From: Rhodanobacter sp. UBA5168
Lineage (GTDB): Bacteria > Pseudomonadota > Gammaproteobacteria > Xanthomonadales > Rhodanobacteraceae
NCBI GenBank assembly: GCA_002413455.1
Contig: DHXA01000249.1
Span: 11,347-34,271, forward strand
Length of the DNA: 22,925 nt
Direction: 5' to 3'
The stretch's first letter is position 1. Every line of letters starts with the position of its first letter. The notes beneath the pieces were generated by a model. That model saw nothing but the letters and a program-made list of their open reading frames with translations. It was not told the DNA's origin and ran no database searches. A program made the position numbers and the translations under genes. Shown here piece after piece: positions 5,540 to 13,724 of this stretch.

Positions 5540-6095
5540 GCGACCGGGCGATGCGTTTGCACACCGACGAAGAACGGAAAGGCATCCGCTGGCGCGCCCT
5601 CAGGCTCGAAGATGGTAAGTCCACGGCTCAAGACGACGCTGCAAGCCGGATCGACCGCGTCGCTCAGGCCTGACAGCCACGGCCGCATGGGTCGGGCTTG
5701 CAGGCGCAATCGTCATCACAGGAAACGGCGCAGGAAGCCGGCTTTGCCGATTCCGCCCACCTCGGCCGCACCTGTCGCCGGATGATCGGGCTGGCGCCGG
5801 CCAGCCTGCTCCGGGAGACGGTGACGGCAGGCGGTGCGGGTTGAACAGCATCGGCGGGCTCTCGCGGCCGCACCGGTCACTTCGTCGTGCAGCGTCGCAA
5901 AGGCGTTTGATGCGGTGCGCCGTCGCGTCGCATACTTCGCCCGGCACGATGGATCCGGTCTCTGGTGGCGCGCAGCGTCGCCCCTCGACTTCACTGCGTC
6001 ACGTCTGTCTGTTCCGAGTTCGTCGAAGGGCTCACGGCGAATGGGTTTTCCTGTTGTCTACGGCCAGACCGATCGTCGCCGTCGGGAGCGTCACG
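5540..6095. other. 556-bp stretch without a convincing gene
   Basis: Both strands carry open frames here, but none has family-like sequence together with a credible start. One minus-strand frame (stop at 5664) ends in a Cys-rich tail (six Cys within 21 residues, about 5667-5730). Another minus frame ends in IGKAGFLRRFL and overlaps it; a one-base slip would join the two, so a decayed small metal-binding protein gene is possible. An inverted repeat lies at 5981-6030. The region also includes the upstream sequence of the patatin gene, without a clear promoter. Confidence 0.5.
5981..6030. repeat. REP-like inverted repeat
   Basis: CCCCTCGAC (5981-5989) and GTCGAAGGG (6022-6030) form a 9-bp inverted repeat with one wobble mismatch. 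The left side continues CTTCACTGCG. The same GTCGAAGGG/CCCTTCGAC unit and a CCCTTCCACTTCGCT stretch occur near 21925-21995, suggesting two degraded copies of a dispersed intergenic repeat. Confidence 0.4.
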
Positions 6096-7334
6096 ATGCG
6101 AAGCAAGCCGGTTTTGCTGATGCTTGGATTGCTGGCGCTGGCCGGTTGCCGGACCGCGCCGCGTCGCCCTGCGCCGCCCGACCTGATCAGTGCGGCGACG
6201 CCGGTCGGCTTTCCGCCCAGCGTACGGCTGGTCACTACCGATCTGCGCACGTTCACCGCGCTGGCGCCGGACTTCTTCGGCGGCATTCGCGCCGCGGCAA
6301 CCGACGGCACGGTCGACATCCTGGCGCTGTCCGGCGGTGGCTCGGGCGGCGCCTACGGCGCCGGTGCGCTGGCCGGGATGAGCCGCGCGCATACGCGCCC
6401 GCAATTCGAGATGGTGACCGGGGTGAGCGCCGGCGCGCTGCTGGCGCCGTTCGCATTCCTGGGGCCGCAGTGGGATACGCGCATGCAGGAAGCTTTTACC
6501 GGCGAGCGCAGCGTGCGGCTGTTGCGCTCGCCTACACGCACCCTCCTCGCCCGGTTGTTGTCGCCGCGTAGCCTGCCGCATCACAACGCGCTGTTCCAGT
6601 TGGTCGATCACTTCGTCACGGCGCAGATGATCCATGCCGTGGCGCGTGAGGCCGACAAGGGCCGCCGGCTGGTCGTGGCGACCACCGACCTCGACAAGCA
6701 CGAGACCGTGCTGTGGAACCTGGGCGAGATCGCACAACACGGCGGCACCGAGGCGCGCACGCTGTTTCGCGACGTGCTGGTCGCCTCGGCCAGCGTGCCG
6801 GGTGTGTTTCCGCCGGTGCTGATCCATGTGCGCGATGGCAACCGCGAATACGACGAGATGCACGTGGACGGCGGCGTCACCACTTCGGTGTTCAGCACGC
6901 CGCTGATTGCCGGCATCCAGTCGACCGAGCTGCCGCTGCTGCGCGGTGCGCACTTGTACATGATCGTCAACGGCCAGCTCGCCCGCGCACCGCAGACCAC
7001 GCGCTACAACACCGTCGACATCCTCTCGAATGCCTTTGCCGCCGAGCTGACCTACAAGACCCGCGAGGCCATCGTGGACAACATCGCCGCAGCCCAACGG
7101 CTGGGCATGACATTCAATCTCACCGACATTCCGGTGGATTACCCGCAGACCAGTTTCATCGACTTCGGCCAGCAGCACATGCAGGCATTGTTCGACTACG
7201 CCGCCGATTGCGCGATGCGTGGCCTGTTGTGGATGACTCCGGCGCAATCGATCCGACGCAACATGAATACGTATCGCATGGCGGGATCAACACCGCCCGC
7301 GTGCCCCGCCAGCACGGCCGAGCCGGCGCACTGA
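6096..7334 (+). CDS. Patatin-like phospholipase lipoprotein
   Basis: This 412-residue protein has an N-terminal lipoprotein signal peptide (MRSKPVLLMLGLLALAGC; lipobox LAGC, lipidated Cys18). The patatin domain follows: glycine-rich oxyanion loop SGGGSGGAYGAG (79-90), nucleophile elbow GVSAG with Ser111, and catalytic Asp in VDGG (Asp258). The Ser-Asp dyad is intact, so acyl-ester hydrolase activity on lipids is expected at the periplasmic membrane face. The substrate is unknown. The start ATG 6096 puts the signal peptide at the N-terminus; the open frame continues upstream without homology. An AraC gene follows 110 bp downstream on the same strand. Confidence 0.88.
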   Translation: MRSKPVLLMLGLLALAGCRTAPRRPAPPDLISAATPVGFPPSVRLVTTDLRTFTALAPDFFGGIRAAATDGTVDILALSGGGSGGAYGAGALAGMSRAHTRPQFEMVTGVSAGALLAPFAFLGPQWDTRMQEAFTGERSVRLLRSPTRTLLARLLSPRSLPHHNALFQLVDHFVTAQMIHAVAREADKGRRLVVATTDLDKHETVLWNLGEIAQHGGTEARTLFRDVLVASASVPGVFPPVLIHVRDGNREYDEMHVDGGVTTSVFSTPLIAGIQSTELPLLRGAHLYMIVNGQLARAPQTTRYNTVDILSNAFAAELTYKTREAIVDNIAAAQRLGMTFNLTDIPVDYPQTSFIDFGQQHMQALFDYAADCAMRGLLWMTPAQSIRRNMNTYRMAGSTPPACPASTAEPAH

Positions 7335-7444
7335 TCGCGCACCTGCAGCCGGTCAACGCTGGCATCCGGCATCCATTGGACGTACATTTCGGGCACGACC
7401 GCGTTGCGAGGGGGAAAGCGCCCAGCAGCCGCCGGAGATGCGTC

Positions 7445-8380
7445 ATGCACGCAGGAGCCTACGGCCACCGGTTGGCCGTCTCGTTCGACCTGGAGCACCC
7501 GCCCACGCTGTCCTCGCAGACATCCGACGGGACTCGGTTGGCCGTGACCGAGTTGCAGCGCGACACCCCCGACTACGGTTTCACCGCACCGATAGCACGC
7601 GAGCCGGCCTATCTGCTGGGCTTGCAACTGCGTGCCTTGCAGCATCACGAACTGTGGCTGGACGGGCGGCCGGTCGCGGTGCGTGCGATCACGCCTGGCA
7701 CGACGCATATCTACGACCTCGAGCGCGACCCGGTCGCCTATCTGCCCGAACCGTTTCATCCGCTGTTCTTCTATGTCCCGCGCAGCGCACTGGCCGAGTT
7801 GTCCGAAGAGCTCGGCACGCCGCGGGTCAACGACTTGCGCAATCAGCCTGGCCAGTTCATCGATGACCCGGTCATCAACCATCTCGGCCGCTGCCTGCTG
7901 CCGGCCCTGCATGCGGCGCAGCACAACCACCAGTTGTACGTCGACCACATCCTGCTCGCCCTGCGCACGCATCTGCTGACGACCTATGGCGGCGTACGCA
8001 GCGCCAGCTCGATGCCACATGGCGGACTTGCCCCGTGGCAACAGCGCCAGGCGATGGAGTTGATGCGCGAGCATCTCGTCGACGGCATTCCGCTGGCGCT
8101 GGTGGCCAAGGCCTGTGACCTGTCGTGCAGCGCCTTCGTGCGTGCGTTCAAGCAGAGCACCGGGGAGTCGCCGCATCAGTGGTTGATCCTGCGCCGCCTC
8201 GACCTGGCCATGCAGCTGATGCGCGACCGCGGCCTGCCACTGACCGACATCGCCTACGCCGCGGGCTTTGCCGACCAGAGCCACTTCACCCGCATGTTCA
8301 CCCGCAAGATGGGGATGAGCCCTGGCGTCTGGCGCAATGCCAGCGGCTACCGTGCTTCCGTCGACCCACCGACCACCTGA
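7445..8380 (+). CDS. AraC-family transcriptional regulator
   Basis: This 311-residue protein has a C-terminal AraC/XylS DNA-binding domain at about 203-298. The first helix-turn-helix is IPLALVAKACDLSCSAFVRAFKQ, and the second is LPLTDIAYAAGFADQSHFTRMF followed by MGMSPGVWR, a very good family match. The N-terminal 190 residues form a ligand or oligomerisation domain that I cannot assign. ATG 7445 has GGAG about 9 nt upstream. It is convergent with an SDR gene 16 bp away. Targets are not shown by the sequence; the SDR is a plausible one by proximity. Confidence 0.9.
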   Translation: MHAGAYGHRLAVSFDLEHPPTLSSQTSDGTRLAVTELQRDTPDYGFTAPIAREPAYLLGLQLRALQHHELWLDGRPVAVRAITPGTTHIYDLERDPVAYLPEPFHPLFFYVPRSALAELSEELGTPRVNDLRNQPGQFIDDPVINHLGRCLLPALHAAQHNHQLYVDHILLALRTHLLTTYGGVRSASSMPHGGLAPWQQRQAMELMREHLVDGIPLALVAKACDLSCSAFVRAFKQSTGESPHQWLILRRLDLAMQLMRDRGLPLTDIAYAAGFADQSHFTRMFTRKMGMSPGVWRNASGYRASVDPPTT

Positions 8381-8396
8381 CGCCTTCCCGCGAAAA

Positions 8397-9191
8397 TCAG
8401 ATCACCGAACGCACCACTCCACCATCCACACGCATCGCCGCACCGGTGGTCGCCGAGGCCTGCTCCGAGGCGAGGTACACCGAAAGATTAGCTACTTCGT
8501 CGACGGTGGCCAGCCGCCTGATCAGCGATGACGGCCGATGCGTGGCGATGAAATCGCGCTCGACCTGCGCCAACGGTACGCCCTGCTCGGCCGCGATCTT
8601 GCCGAAGAAATCGCCGACGCCCTCCGAGCGCGTCGGCCCCGGCAGGATCGCATTGACGGTGACGCCGCTGCCGGCCAGCGACTCGGCCAGCCCGCGCGAC
8701 ACCGCCAGCTGCGCGGTCTTGGTCACGCCGTAGTGGACCATCTCGGCCGGAATCTGCACCGCCGACTCGCTGGACACGAACTGCACGCGACCCCAGCCGC
8801 GCTGCGCCATGCCCTGCGCGTAATGGCGAGCGAGCCGCACGCCGCTCATCACGTTGACCTCGAAGAAATGCAGCCAGTCCTCGTCGGGAATGTCGAAGAA
8901 CGCCTTCGGTTCGAAGATGCCCAGGTTGTTGACCAGGATGTCGGTCTGCGGCACCGCCACGATCAGCTGCTCCGCGCCTTCGCGCGTGCCGAGATCGCCG
9001 GCCACGCCGCTCACGCGCGCGCCCTGGACATCCTTCGTGATGGCGGCGAGCGCCTCGTCCACGCGCGCCTGCGTGCGCCCGGTAACCACGACGTGCGCGC
9101 CTGCGGCGGCCAGACCGCGGGCGATCGCCAGGCCGATGCCGGCGGTGGAACCGGTGACGATCGCGTGGCGCTTGCTGAGGTCGATATGCAT
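8397..9191 (-). CDS. SDR-family oxidoreductase
   Basis: This 264-residue classical short-chain dehydrogenase/reductase has TGSTAGIG (13-20) for cofactor binding, NNLG (88-91) in place of NNAG, and active-site residues Asn113, Ser141, Tyr154 and Lys158 (YGVTK). The C-terminal RVDGG is also conserved. It should catalyse NAD(P)-dependent alcohol/ketone interconversion; the substrate is unknown. TGR at 37-39 after the second strand hints at NADPH preference. ATG 9191 has GGAG ten bases upstream. A perfect 10-bp palindrome lies 30 bp upstream (9222-9231), suggesting control by a dimeric repressor. Confidence 0.9.
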   Translation of the reverse strand: MHIDLSKRHAIVTGSTAGIGLAIARGLAAAGAHVVVTGRTQARVDEALAAITKDVQGARVSGVAGDLGTREGAEQLIVAVPQTDILVNNLGIFEPKAFFDIPDEDWLHFFEVNVMSGVRLARHYAQGMAQRGWGRVQFVSSESAVQIPAEMVHYGVTKTAQLAVSRGLAESLAGSGVTVNAILPGPTRSEGVGDFFGKIAAEQGVPLAQVERDFIATHRPSSLIRRLATVDEVANLSVYLASEQASATTGAAMRVDGGVVRSVI

Positions 9192-9221
9192 GGGCTTCTC
9201 CGGAGGGACGGCGACTGACCC

Positions 9222-9231
9222 GTAACGTTAC
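9222..9231. promoter_or_regulatory. Palindrome GTAACGTTAC, candidate operator
   Basis: A perfect 10-bp palindrome lies 30 bp upstream of the minus-strand SDR start at 9191. TGTAAC/GTTACG-type dyads are common targets of TetR-like and related dimeric repressors, which often control SDR genes. No TetR gene is in the window, and the neighbouring AraC regulator would not be expected to bind a compact palindrome. The role is inference. Confidence 0.35.
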
Positions 9232-9417
9232 ACCGCCGCCTTGCCGATCGACGCCCCGCGCTTGTCCGTTCTTGCGCAGCATTGATCCTTCCTCGCGCTT
9301 TTGTTCGCGCTGCCGCAACGAGTGGAACGATCCAGCCCGATCAGGAACGTTCAAGCCAGCGGCAGCGCACGTAGTTAGCGTGGCGCCTGTCCCACGATCG
9401 CAGAGAAGGAGCCCGCC

Positions 9418-9855
9418 ATGAACACCCGACTCGATTTCTGCAAGGCCAGCCCGGAAACAATCAAGGCAATGATCGCGCTGGAGCAGCGCATCGGCAAAAG
9501 CGCGCTGGAGAAACCCCTGATCGAGCTGGTGCGCCTGCGCGCTTCGCAGATCAACGGCTGCGCCTACTGCATGGACCTGCATTCGGCCGACGCGCGCAAG
9601 GCCGGTGAGAACGAGCGGCGGCTGGCCACCCTGGGCGCGTGGCGCGAGACGCCGTTCTTCACTGCTCGCGAACGCGCCGCACTGGCGTGGACCGAAGCGG
9701 TCACCCTGGTCAGCATCACGCATGTGCCCGACGACGTGTGGGAATCAGTGCAGCCGGAATTCACGCCGGAAGAGATGACCGACCTGACCTTGCTGGTGGT
9801 GGCGATCAACGGCTGGAACCGTTTCTCGATCGCGTTCCGCAAGATGCCCGTCTGA
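9418..9855 (+). CDS. Carboxymuconolactone decarboxylase/AhpD-family protein
   Basis: This 145-residue all-helical protein contains the AhpD-type redox motif E-x11-C-x2-C-x3-H intact: Glu36, Cys48, Cys51 and His55 (ELVRLRASQINGCAYC, then MDLH). The residues suggest a thiol-based peroxidase or reductase rather than a decarboxylase. The start ATG 9418 has AAGGAG about 8 nt upstream. A catalase-family peroxidase gene starts 147 bp downstream on the same strand, which supports a role in peroxide defence; co-transcription is possible but not shown. Confidence 0.88.
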   Translation: MNTRLDFCKASPETIKAMIALEQRIGKSALEKPLIELVRLRASQINGCAYCMDLHSADARKAGENERRLATLGAWRETPFFTARERAALAWTEAVTLVSITHVPDDVWESVQPEFTPEEMTDLTLLVVAINGWNRFSIAFRKMPV

Positions 9856-10002
9856 CATCGGGGCGACATCCAGCTCCGGTGCCTGCCTCTCGCCGCGTAG
9901 TTTCGCAACGGCTGAGGCCGGCCGCGCCTCCCATCCATATGGTGGCGACATCGGACAAATTGAGGCAAGAAAATTCAAGCTCCGCGGCGCCTGGGCGGCG
10001 CC

Positions 10003-10959
10003 ATGCTTGCCACCATGCTGCTGGCCCTGACCCAGCAAGCGGCGGCCCAGACGCCACCGAAGCAGACGCCGCAGGATCTGGTCGACGCGCTGCGTACGGC
10101 CTTCGGCGCCCACCATGCGCGCGCCGTACATACCAAGGGGGTGATGCTGGAAGGCGCGTTCACGCCGGACGCCGCAGCTCGCGCACTCACCAAGGCGCCG
10201 ATCTTCGCCGGCGGCAGTCTGCCGGTCATCGCGCGCTTCTCCCTGTTCGCCGGCATACCGGACATTCCTGATACCGACGCCGGCGCGCCGCCGACGGGCC
10301 TGGCGCTGAAGATCAAGGCGAAAGACGGCAGCGACTACGACCTGGCCAGCGACCAGCACAACGGTTTCATCGTGGCGACCAGCGACGAGTTTGCCGAGTT
10401 CCTGCGCGACGTCGGTGCCAGCGGGCCGAACGCGCCGCATCCGACGGCGGTCGAGCAGTTCCTCGCCACGCATCCGATCGCCAAGACGTTCCTCGCCAGC
10501 CTGACCGTGCCGGCTTCCTATGCAACCGCCACCTACTTCGGCATCAATTCGTTCAAGTGGACCAATGCCAAAGGCCACCCGACCTACGTCCGCTACCAGT
10601 ACCTGCCGCGCGCCGGCGAGCACTACCTGAAGCCGGCCGAATGGAAGGCGCGCCGCCCGAGCTACCTGCAGGACGATATCGTGGCGCGCGTCGCCAGGGA
10701 GCCGGTCGCGTTCGACTGGTACGCCCAGATCGCCGAGAAGGGCGACAAGATCGAGGATCCCTCGATCGCCTGGCCGGACAGCCGCAGGCGGGTCAAGCTC
10801 GGTACCTTCACGTTCACCCGGCTTCCCAGGGACGCCGCTGCCGCCGACCGGCAGTACATGGTGTTGCCGGGGCAACCGCATGCCGGCATCGAAGCGGCCG
10901 ATCCGATGCTGCTCCTGCGCAACAAGGCTTACCCGATCTCGTTCCGCGGCCGTCAGTAG
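10003..10959 (+). CDS. Exported catalase-family (SrpA-like) haem peroxidase
   Basis: This 318-residue member of the small catalase-related peroxidases has distal His43 in HTKGVMLEG, the VIARFSLFAG strand, and proximal haem ligand Tyr310 within RNKAY (Arg306, Tyr310) near the C-terminus, as in the short family that lacks the large-catalase C-terminal region. WPDSRRRVKLGT precedes the final segment, as in relatives. The N-terminus (LATMLLALTQQAAAQ) looks like the hydrophobic core and cleavage region of a signal peptide but lacks a basic n-region. The in-frame codons upstream would supply Arg-Arg-Leu-Gly-Gly but contain no ATG before the stop at 9961. It probably reduces peroxides in the periplasm. 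Confidence 0.87.
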   Translation: MLATMLLALTQQAAAQTPPKQTPQDLVDALRTAFGAHHARAVHTKGVMLEGAFTPDAAARALTKAPIFAGGSLPVIARFSLFAGIPDIPDTDAGAPPTGLALKIKAKDGSDYDLASDQHNGFIVATSDEFAEFLRDVGASGPNAPHPTAVEQFLATHPIAKTFLASLTVPASYATATYFGINSFKWTNAKGHPTYVRYQYLPRAGEHYLKPAEWKARRPSYLQDDIVARVAREPVAFDWYAQIAEKGDKIEDPSIAWPDSRRRVKLGTFTFTRLPRDAAAADRQYMVLPGQPHAGIEAADPMLLLRNKAYPISFRGRQ

Positions 10960-10967
10960 TTTCCGGC

Positions 10968-10992
10968 AACCCGGCTGGAAGCAATCCGGGTT
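10968..10992. terminator. Candidate bidirectional terminator between convergent genes
   Basis: AACCCGG (10968-10974) and CCGGGTT (10986-10992) form a perfect 7-bp stem with an 11-nt loop in the 32-bp gap between the peroxidase and the minus-strand transporter. The right arm ends in the transporter's stop codon. No strong T-tract follows on either strand, so termination is inferred mainly from position. Confidence 0.4.
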
Positions 10993-12521
10993 CAGCGGAA
11001 CACCTTCTGCACCAGCGTGACAACGACGCCGAGCACGCCGAGAGCGGCGATCAGCATAAAGTGGTCGATGTTCGCCAGCATGGCCGACTGCTGCGCCAGC
11101 AGTTGGGCCACGCTGGCCACCGCGATCTGGCCGGCCCGCACCGGGCCAACGTCGCTGGCCAGCGCATCCTGCAGATGCTGGATCGTGGCGAGGTACACCG
11201 GATTGTCAGGCGTCACCTGCGCGTTGAGCACGTTGTAATGCACGGTGGTGCGCCACTGCTGGCCCAGCGTGGCGACCGAGATGCCCAGCGCGATGCCGGC
11301 CTGCGCCAGCATGTTCTTCACTTGCTGCGCATTGGAGAACAGGGTTTCGTCGTTCTCCATCTGGCGGAACGTCTGTATCGCGGCGATCGGCAGCACGGTC
11401 AGCAGGAAAATGTTGTAGCAGGCCAGTGCCGGCAGAATGTGCAGCCACGGGTTGGCCGCCGGATCGAGCCTCGCGAGCAGCAGGCCGAACAGCGCCAGCG
11501 CGAGGAAGCCGGTGATCCAGAACTTGCGCGGCGCCGGATGCCTCGGCACCAGCGTCGACACCACCGCGAACGTCGCCACCGCCGCCAGCGCGCCGAGCGC
11601 CTCGAAGTGGCCCACCGTCTCCCATGAGTAGCCCAGCGTTCGCTGCAGCATCACCGGTACCACGTAGTTGTTCGCACCCAGCATCAGATAGGCAAACAGG
11701 AATAGCGTGATGCCGGCGATGTAGCGCAGATGCAGCATCGAGCGGATGTGCAGCAGTGGCTGCTGGTGGCGACGCTGATGATGCGCGTAGACGATCAACG
11801 CCAGCAGTGCAGCCACCAGCACGCCGGCGACGAACAGCACGTCGCCATAGAAGTCGTAGTAGAAGCGCTGCAGCGCATACAGCAACCCGAAACTGCCGCC
11901 CACCAGCAGCACCTGCTGCCAGGGATTCCAGTCGCTGCGCCCTTCCTCGTAGCCGCGCAAGTCATTGTTGAGAGTGATGCTGGCGAGCACGAAGGCCACC
12001 AGGTCCAGGATCGCCAACAGCCAGAAGATCGCCGACCAGGTGTCGTTGGAAACCGCCTGCGCCGCCAGCCAGGGTCCGGCGGCGATGCACAGCGCCACGC
12101 CGTAGGCCAGCGACTTGATGCCCATGAACCTTCGCGGCCCGGCCAGCACGTGGTGGATGATCATGCGTGCCGAGGTAAACAGCGCGCCGCCGCCGATCGC
12201 CATCACCAGGCGGCCGATCAGGAACGAGGCGAAGTCGTGACTGGTGGCGCACAGCACGGCGCCTAGCAGCGATACCGCCGTGGCGCACTGGATGAACAGC
12301 CGCCCGCCGAGCCGGGTCACGAACCAGCGCTGCATCGAGATCGCCAGGATCGCCACGCTGGCGTACGCCGCGGCGATCAGGCTGAAATCCTCCGGCGTGA
12401 TGCTGACCTCACCCATGATCGGGCCGGCGCCGAACGCGACCATGCTCAGCTGCAGGAACTCGATCGCGGTCAGCACGAAGATCGTGGCGTAAAGCAGGAC
12501 ACCGGGCGTGCGCGTGTTCAA
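10992..12521 (-). CDS. MFS efflux pump of a tripartite system (EmrB-like)
   Basis: This 509-residue, multi-helix inner-membrane transporter begins with FVLTAIEFLQLSMVAFGAGPI as helix 1. Later helices include ASFLIGRLVMAIGGGALF and NYVVPVMLQRTLGYSW, ending in LIAALGVLGVVVTLVQ. Its position directly after an EmrA-like adaptor and a NodT-type outer-membrane factor makes it the pump of a three-part exporter. The start is chosen as TTG 12521: a perfect AGGAGG lies 8 nt upstream, whereas a TTG 24 bases further upstream would put that ribosome site inside the coding sequence. It begins 27 nt after the adaptor stop. Substrate unknown. Confidence 0.87.
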   Translation of the reverse strand: MNTRTPGVLLYATIFVLTAIEFLQLSMVAFGAGPIMGEVSITPEDFSLIAAAYASVAILAISMQRWFVTRLGGRLFIQCATAVSLLGAVLCATSHDFASFLIGRLVMAIGGGALFTSARMIIHHVLAGPRRFMGIKSLAYGVALCIAAGPWLAAQAVSNDTWSAIFWLLAILDLVAFVLASITLNNDLRGYEEGRSDWNPWQQVLLVGGSFGLLYALQRFYYDFYGDVLFVAGVLVAALLALIVYAHHQRRHQQPLLHIRSMLHLRYIAGITLFLFAYLMLGANNYVVPVMLQRTLGYSWETVGHFEALGALAAVATFAVVSTLVPRHPAPRKFWITGFLALALFGLLLARLDPAANPWLHILPALACYNIFLLTVLPIAAIQTFRQMENDETLFSNAQQVKNMLAQAGIALGISVATLGQQWRTTVHYNVLNAQVTPDNPVYLATIQHLQDALASDVGPVRAGQIAVASVAQLLAQQSAMLANIDHFMLIAALGVLGVVVTLVQKVFR

Positions 12522-12548
12522 GGCGATGACCTCCTGTGGCTCCAACGA

Positions 12549-13724
12549 TTACTGGTTGGCCGCGATGATCTTGTCGACCACGTCATCCGCCTTGGCCAAC
12601 TCGTTCGCGAACACGTCGGTGCGGTAGCCGTGTTCCTGCGAACCCGGCGTGACCAGTCGGCTGCCATCGCGCTGGCGGGTGGCCACGCGGACTTTCATCG
12701 ACAGACCCAGCTGCAACGGATGTCGCGCCACCTGTTGCTGGTCCAGCGCGATGCGCACCGGCACGCGCTGCACTACCTTGATCCAGTTGCCGGTGGCGTT
12801 CTGCGCCGGCAGCAGCGAGAACGCGCTGCCGGTGCCGGCCTCCTGCCCGACCACGGTGCCGGTGTAGACCACGCCATCGCCGTATACATCGGCGACCAGC
12901 TCCACTTTCTGGCCAATGCGGATATGCCGCAGCTGGGATTCCTTGAAGTTCGCATCGACCCACAGATGGTCCAACGGCACCACCGACATCAGGGCGATGC
13001 CCGGATTGATCTTCTGCCCCAATTGCACATTGCGTTTGGTCACCATGCCAGCGACCGGCGCGGGCACGTCGGTGCGGTAGACCGCGATCCAGGCATCGCG
13101 CACCTGCGAGGCGGCGGCCAGTACGTCGGGGTTGTTGGCGACCGAGGTGCGATCGATCAAGGCACTGCTGCCGGCCAGCTGCTGAGTGGCCACGCCGAGC
13201 GCGGCGGTGGCGGCGCGGACGGCATCCTCGGCGTGCTTCACTTCCTCGCCGGAGATCGCCCCGCCGGCGACCAGCTCGCGCCGGCGCGCGAGATCCGCCC
13301 TCGCCTTGGCCAGCTCGATCTCACGCAACTGCACATTGGCGCGGGTCTGGCCGACATTGGCGTACTGCGCGCGCACCTGGCGTACGGTGCGCGCCAGCTG
13401 CGCCTCGGCGCGTGACAGGGCGAGTCGGGCGTCGGTGTCGTCGAGCTTGACCAATGGGCTGCCGGCGCTGACGTAGTCGGTATCGTCCGCGCCGATCGCG
13501 GTGACCACGCCGGTGACCTGCGCGGTCACCGCCACCACGTTGCCGTCGACGAAAGCATCTTCGGTGGTCTCGCGATACTGGCCCGCGATCAGCCACCACA
13601 GCGCCACGCCGATCACCGCGAGCAACACGACTGCCATGCCCAGCCACGGGGTGAGGCGTGAGCGCGCCGGCGCCGGCACGGCAGACGGCGATGGCGCCGA
13701 CGGTACGGAGTTATCGGTGTTCAT
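12549..13724 (-). CDS. HlyD/EmrA-type membrane fusion protein
   Basis: This 391-residue periplasmic adaptor has one N-terminal transmembrane segment (about 27-46) and then the signature RETTEDAFVDGNVVAVTAQVTGVV that opens the first half of the biotinyl-lipoyl domain. A helical hairpin rich in Ala, Arg and Glu (about 95-180) follows. The second lipoyl half and beta-barrel contain TDVPAPVAGMVTKRNVQLGQ and NFKESQLRHIRIGQKVELVADVYGDGV. It links the MFS pump to the outer-membrane channel. The ATG lies in an ATGA overlap with the end of the channel gene, so translation is probably coupled. Confidence 0.93.
   Translation of the reverse strand: MNTDNSVPSAPSPSAVPAPARSRLTPWLGMAVVLLAVIGVALWWLIAGQYRETTEDAFVDGNVVAVTAQVTGVVTAIGADDTDYVSAGSPLVKLDDTDARLALSRAEAQLARTVRQVRAQYANVGQTRANVQLREIELAKARADLARRRELVAGGAISGEEVKHAEDAVRAATAALGVATQQLAGSSALIDRTSVANNPDVLAAASQVRDAWIAVYRTDVPAPVAGMVTKRNVQLGQKINPGIALMSVVPLDHLWVDANFKESQLRHIRIGQKVELVADVYGDGVVYTGTVVGQEAGTGSAFSLLPAQNATGNWIKVVQRVPVRIALDQQQVARHPLQLGLSMKVRVATRQRDGSRLVTPGSQEHGYRTDVFANELAKADDVVDKIIAANQ

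Noticed and set aside
5991..7247. 418-codon minus-strand open frame opposite the patatin gene
   Set aside because: The plus-strand frame has intact patatin motifs and a lipoprotein signal; the minus frame is a shadow with biased composition.
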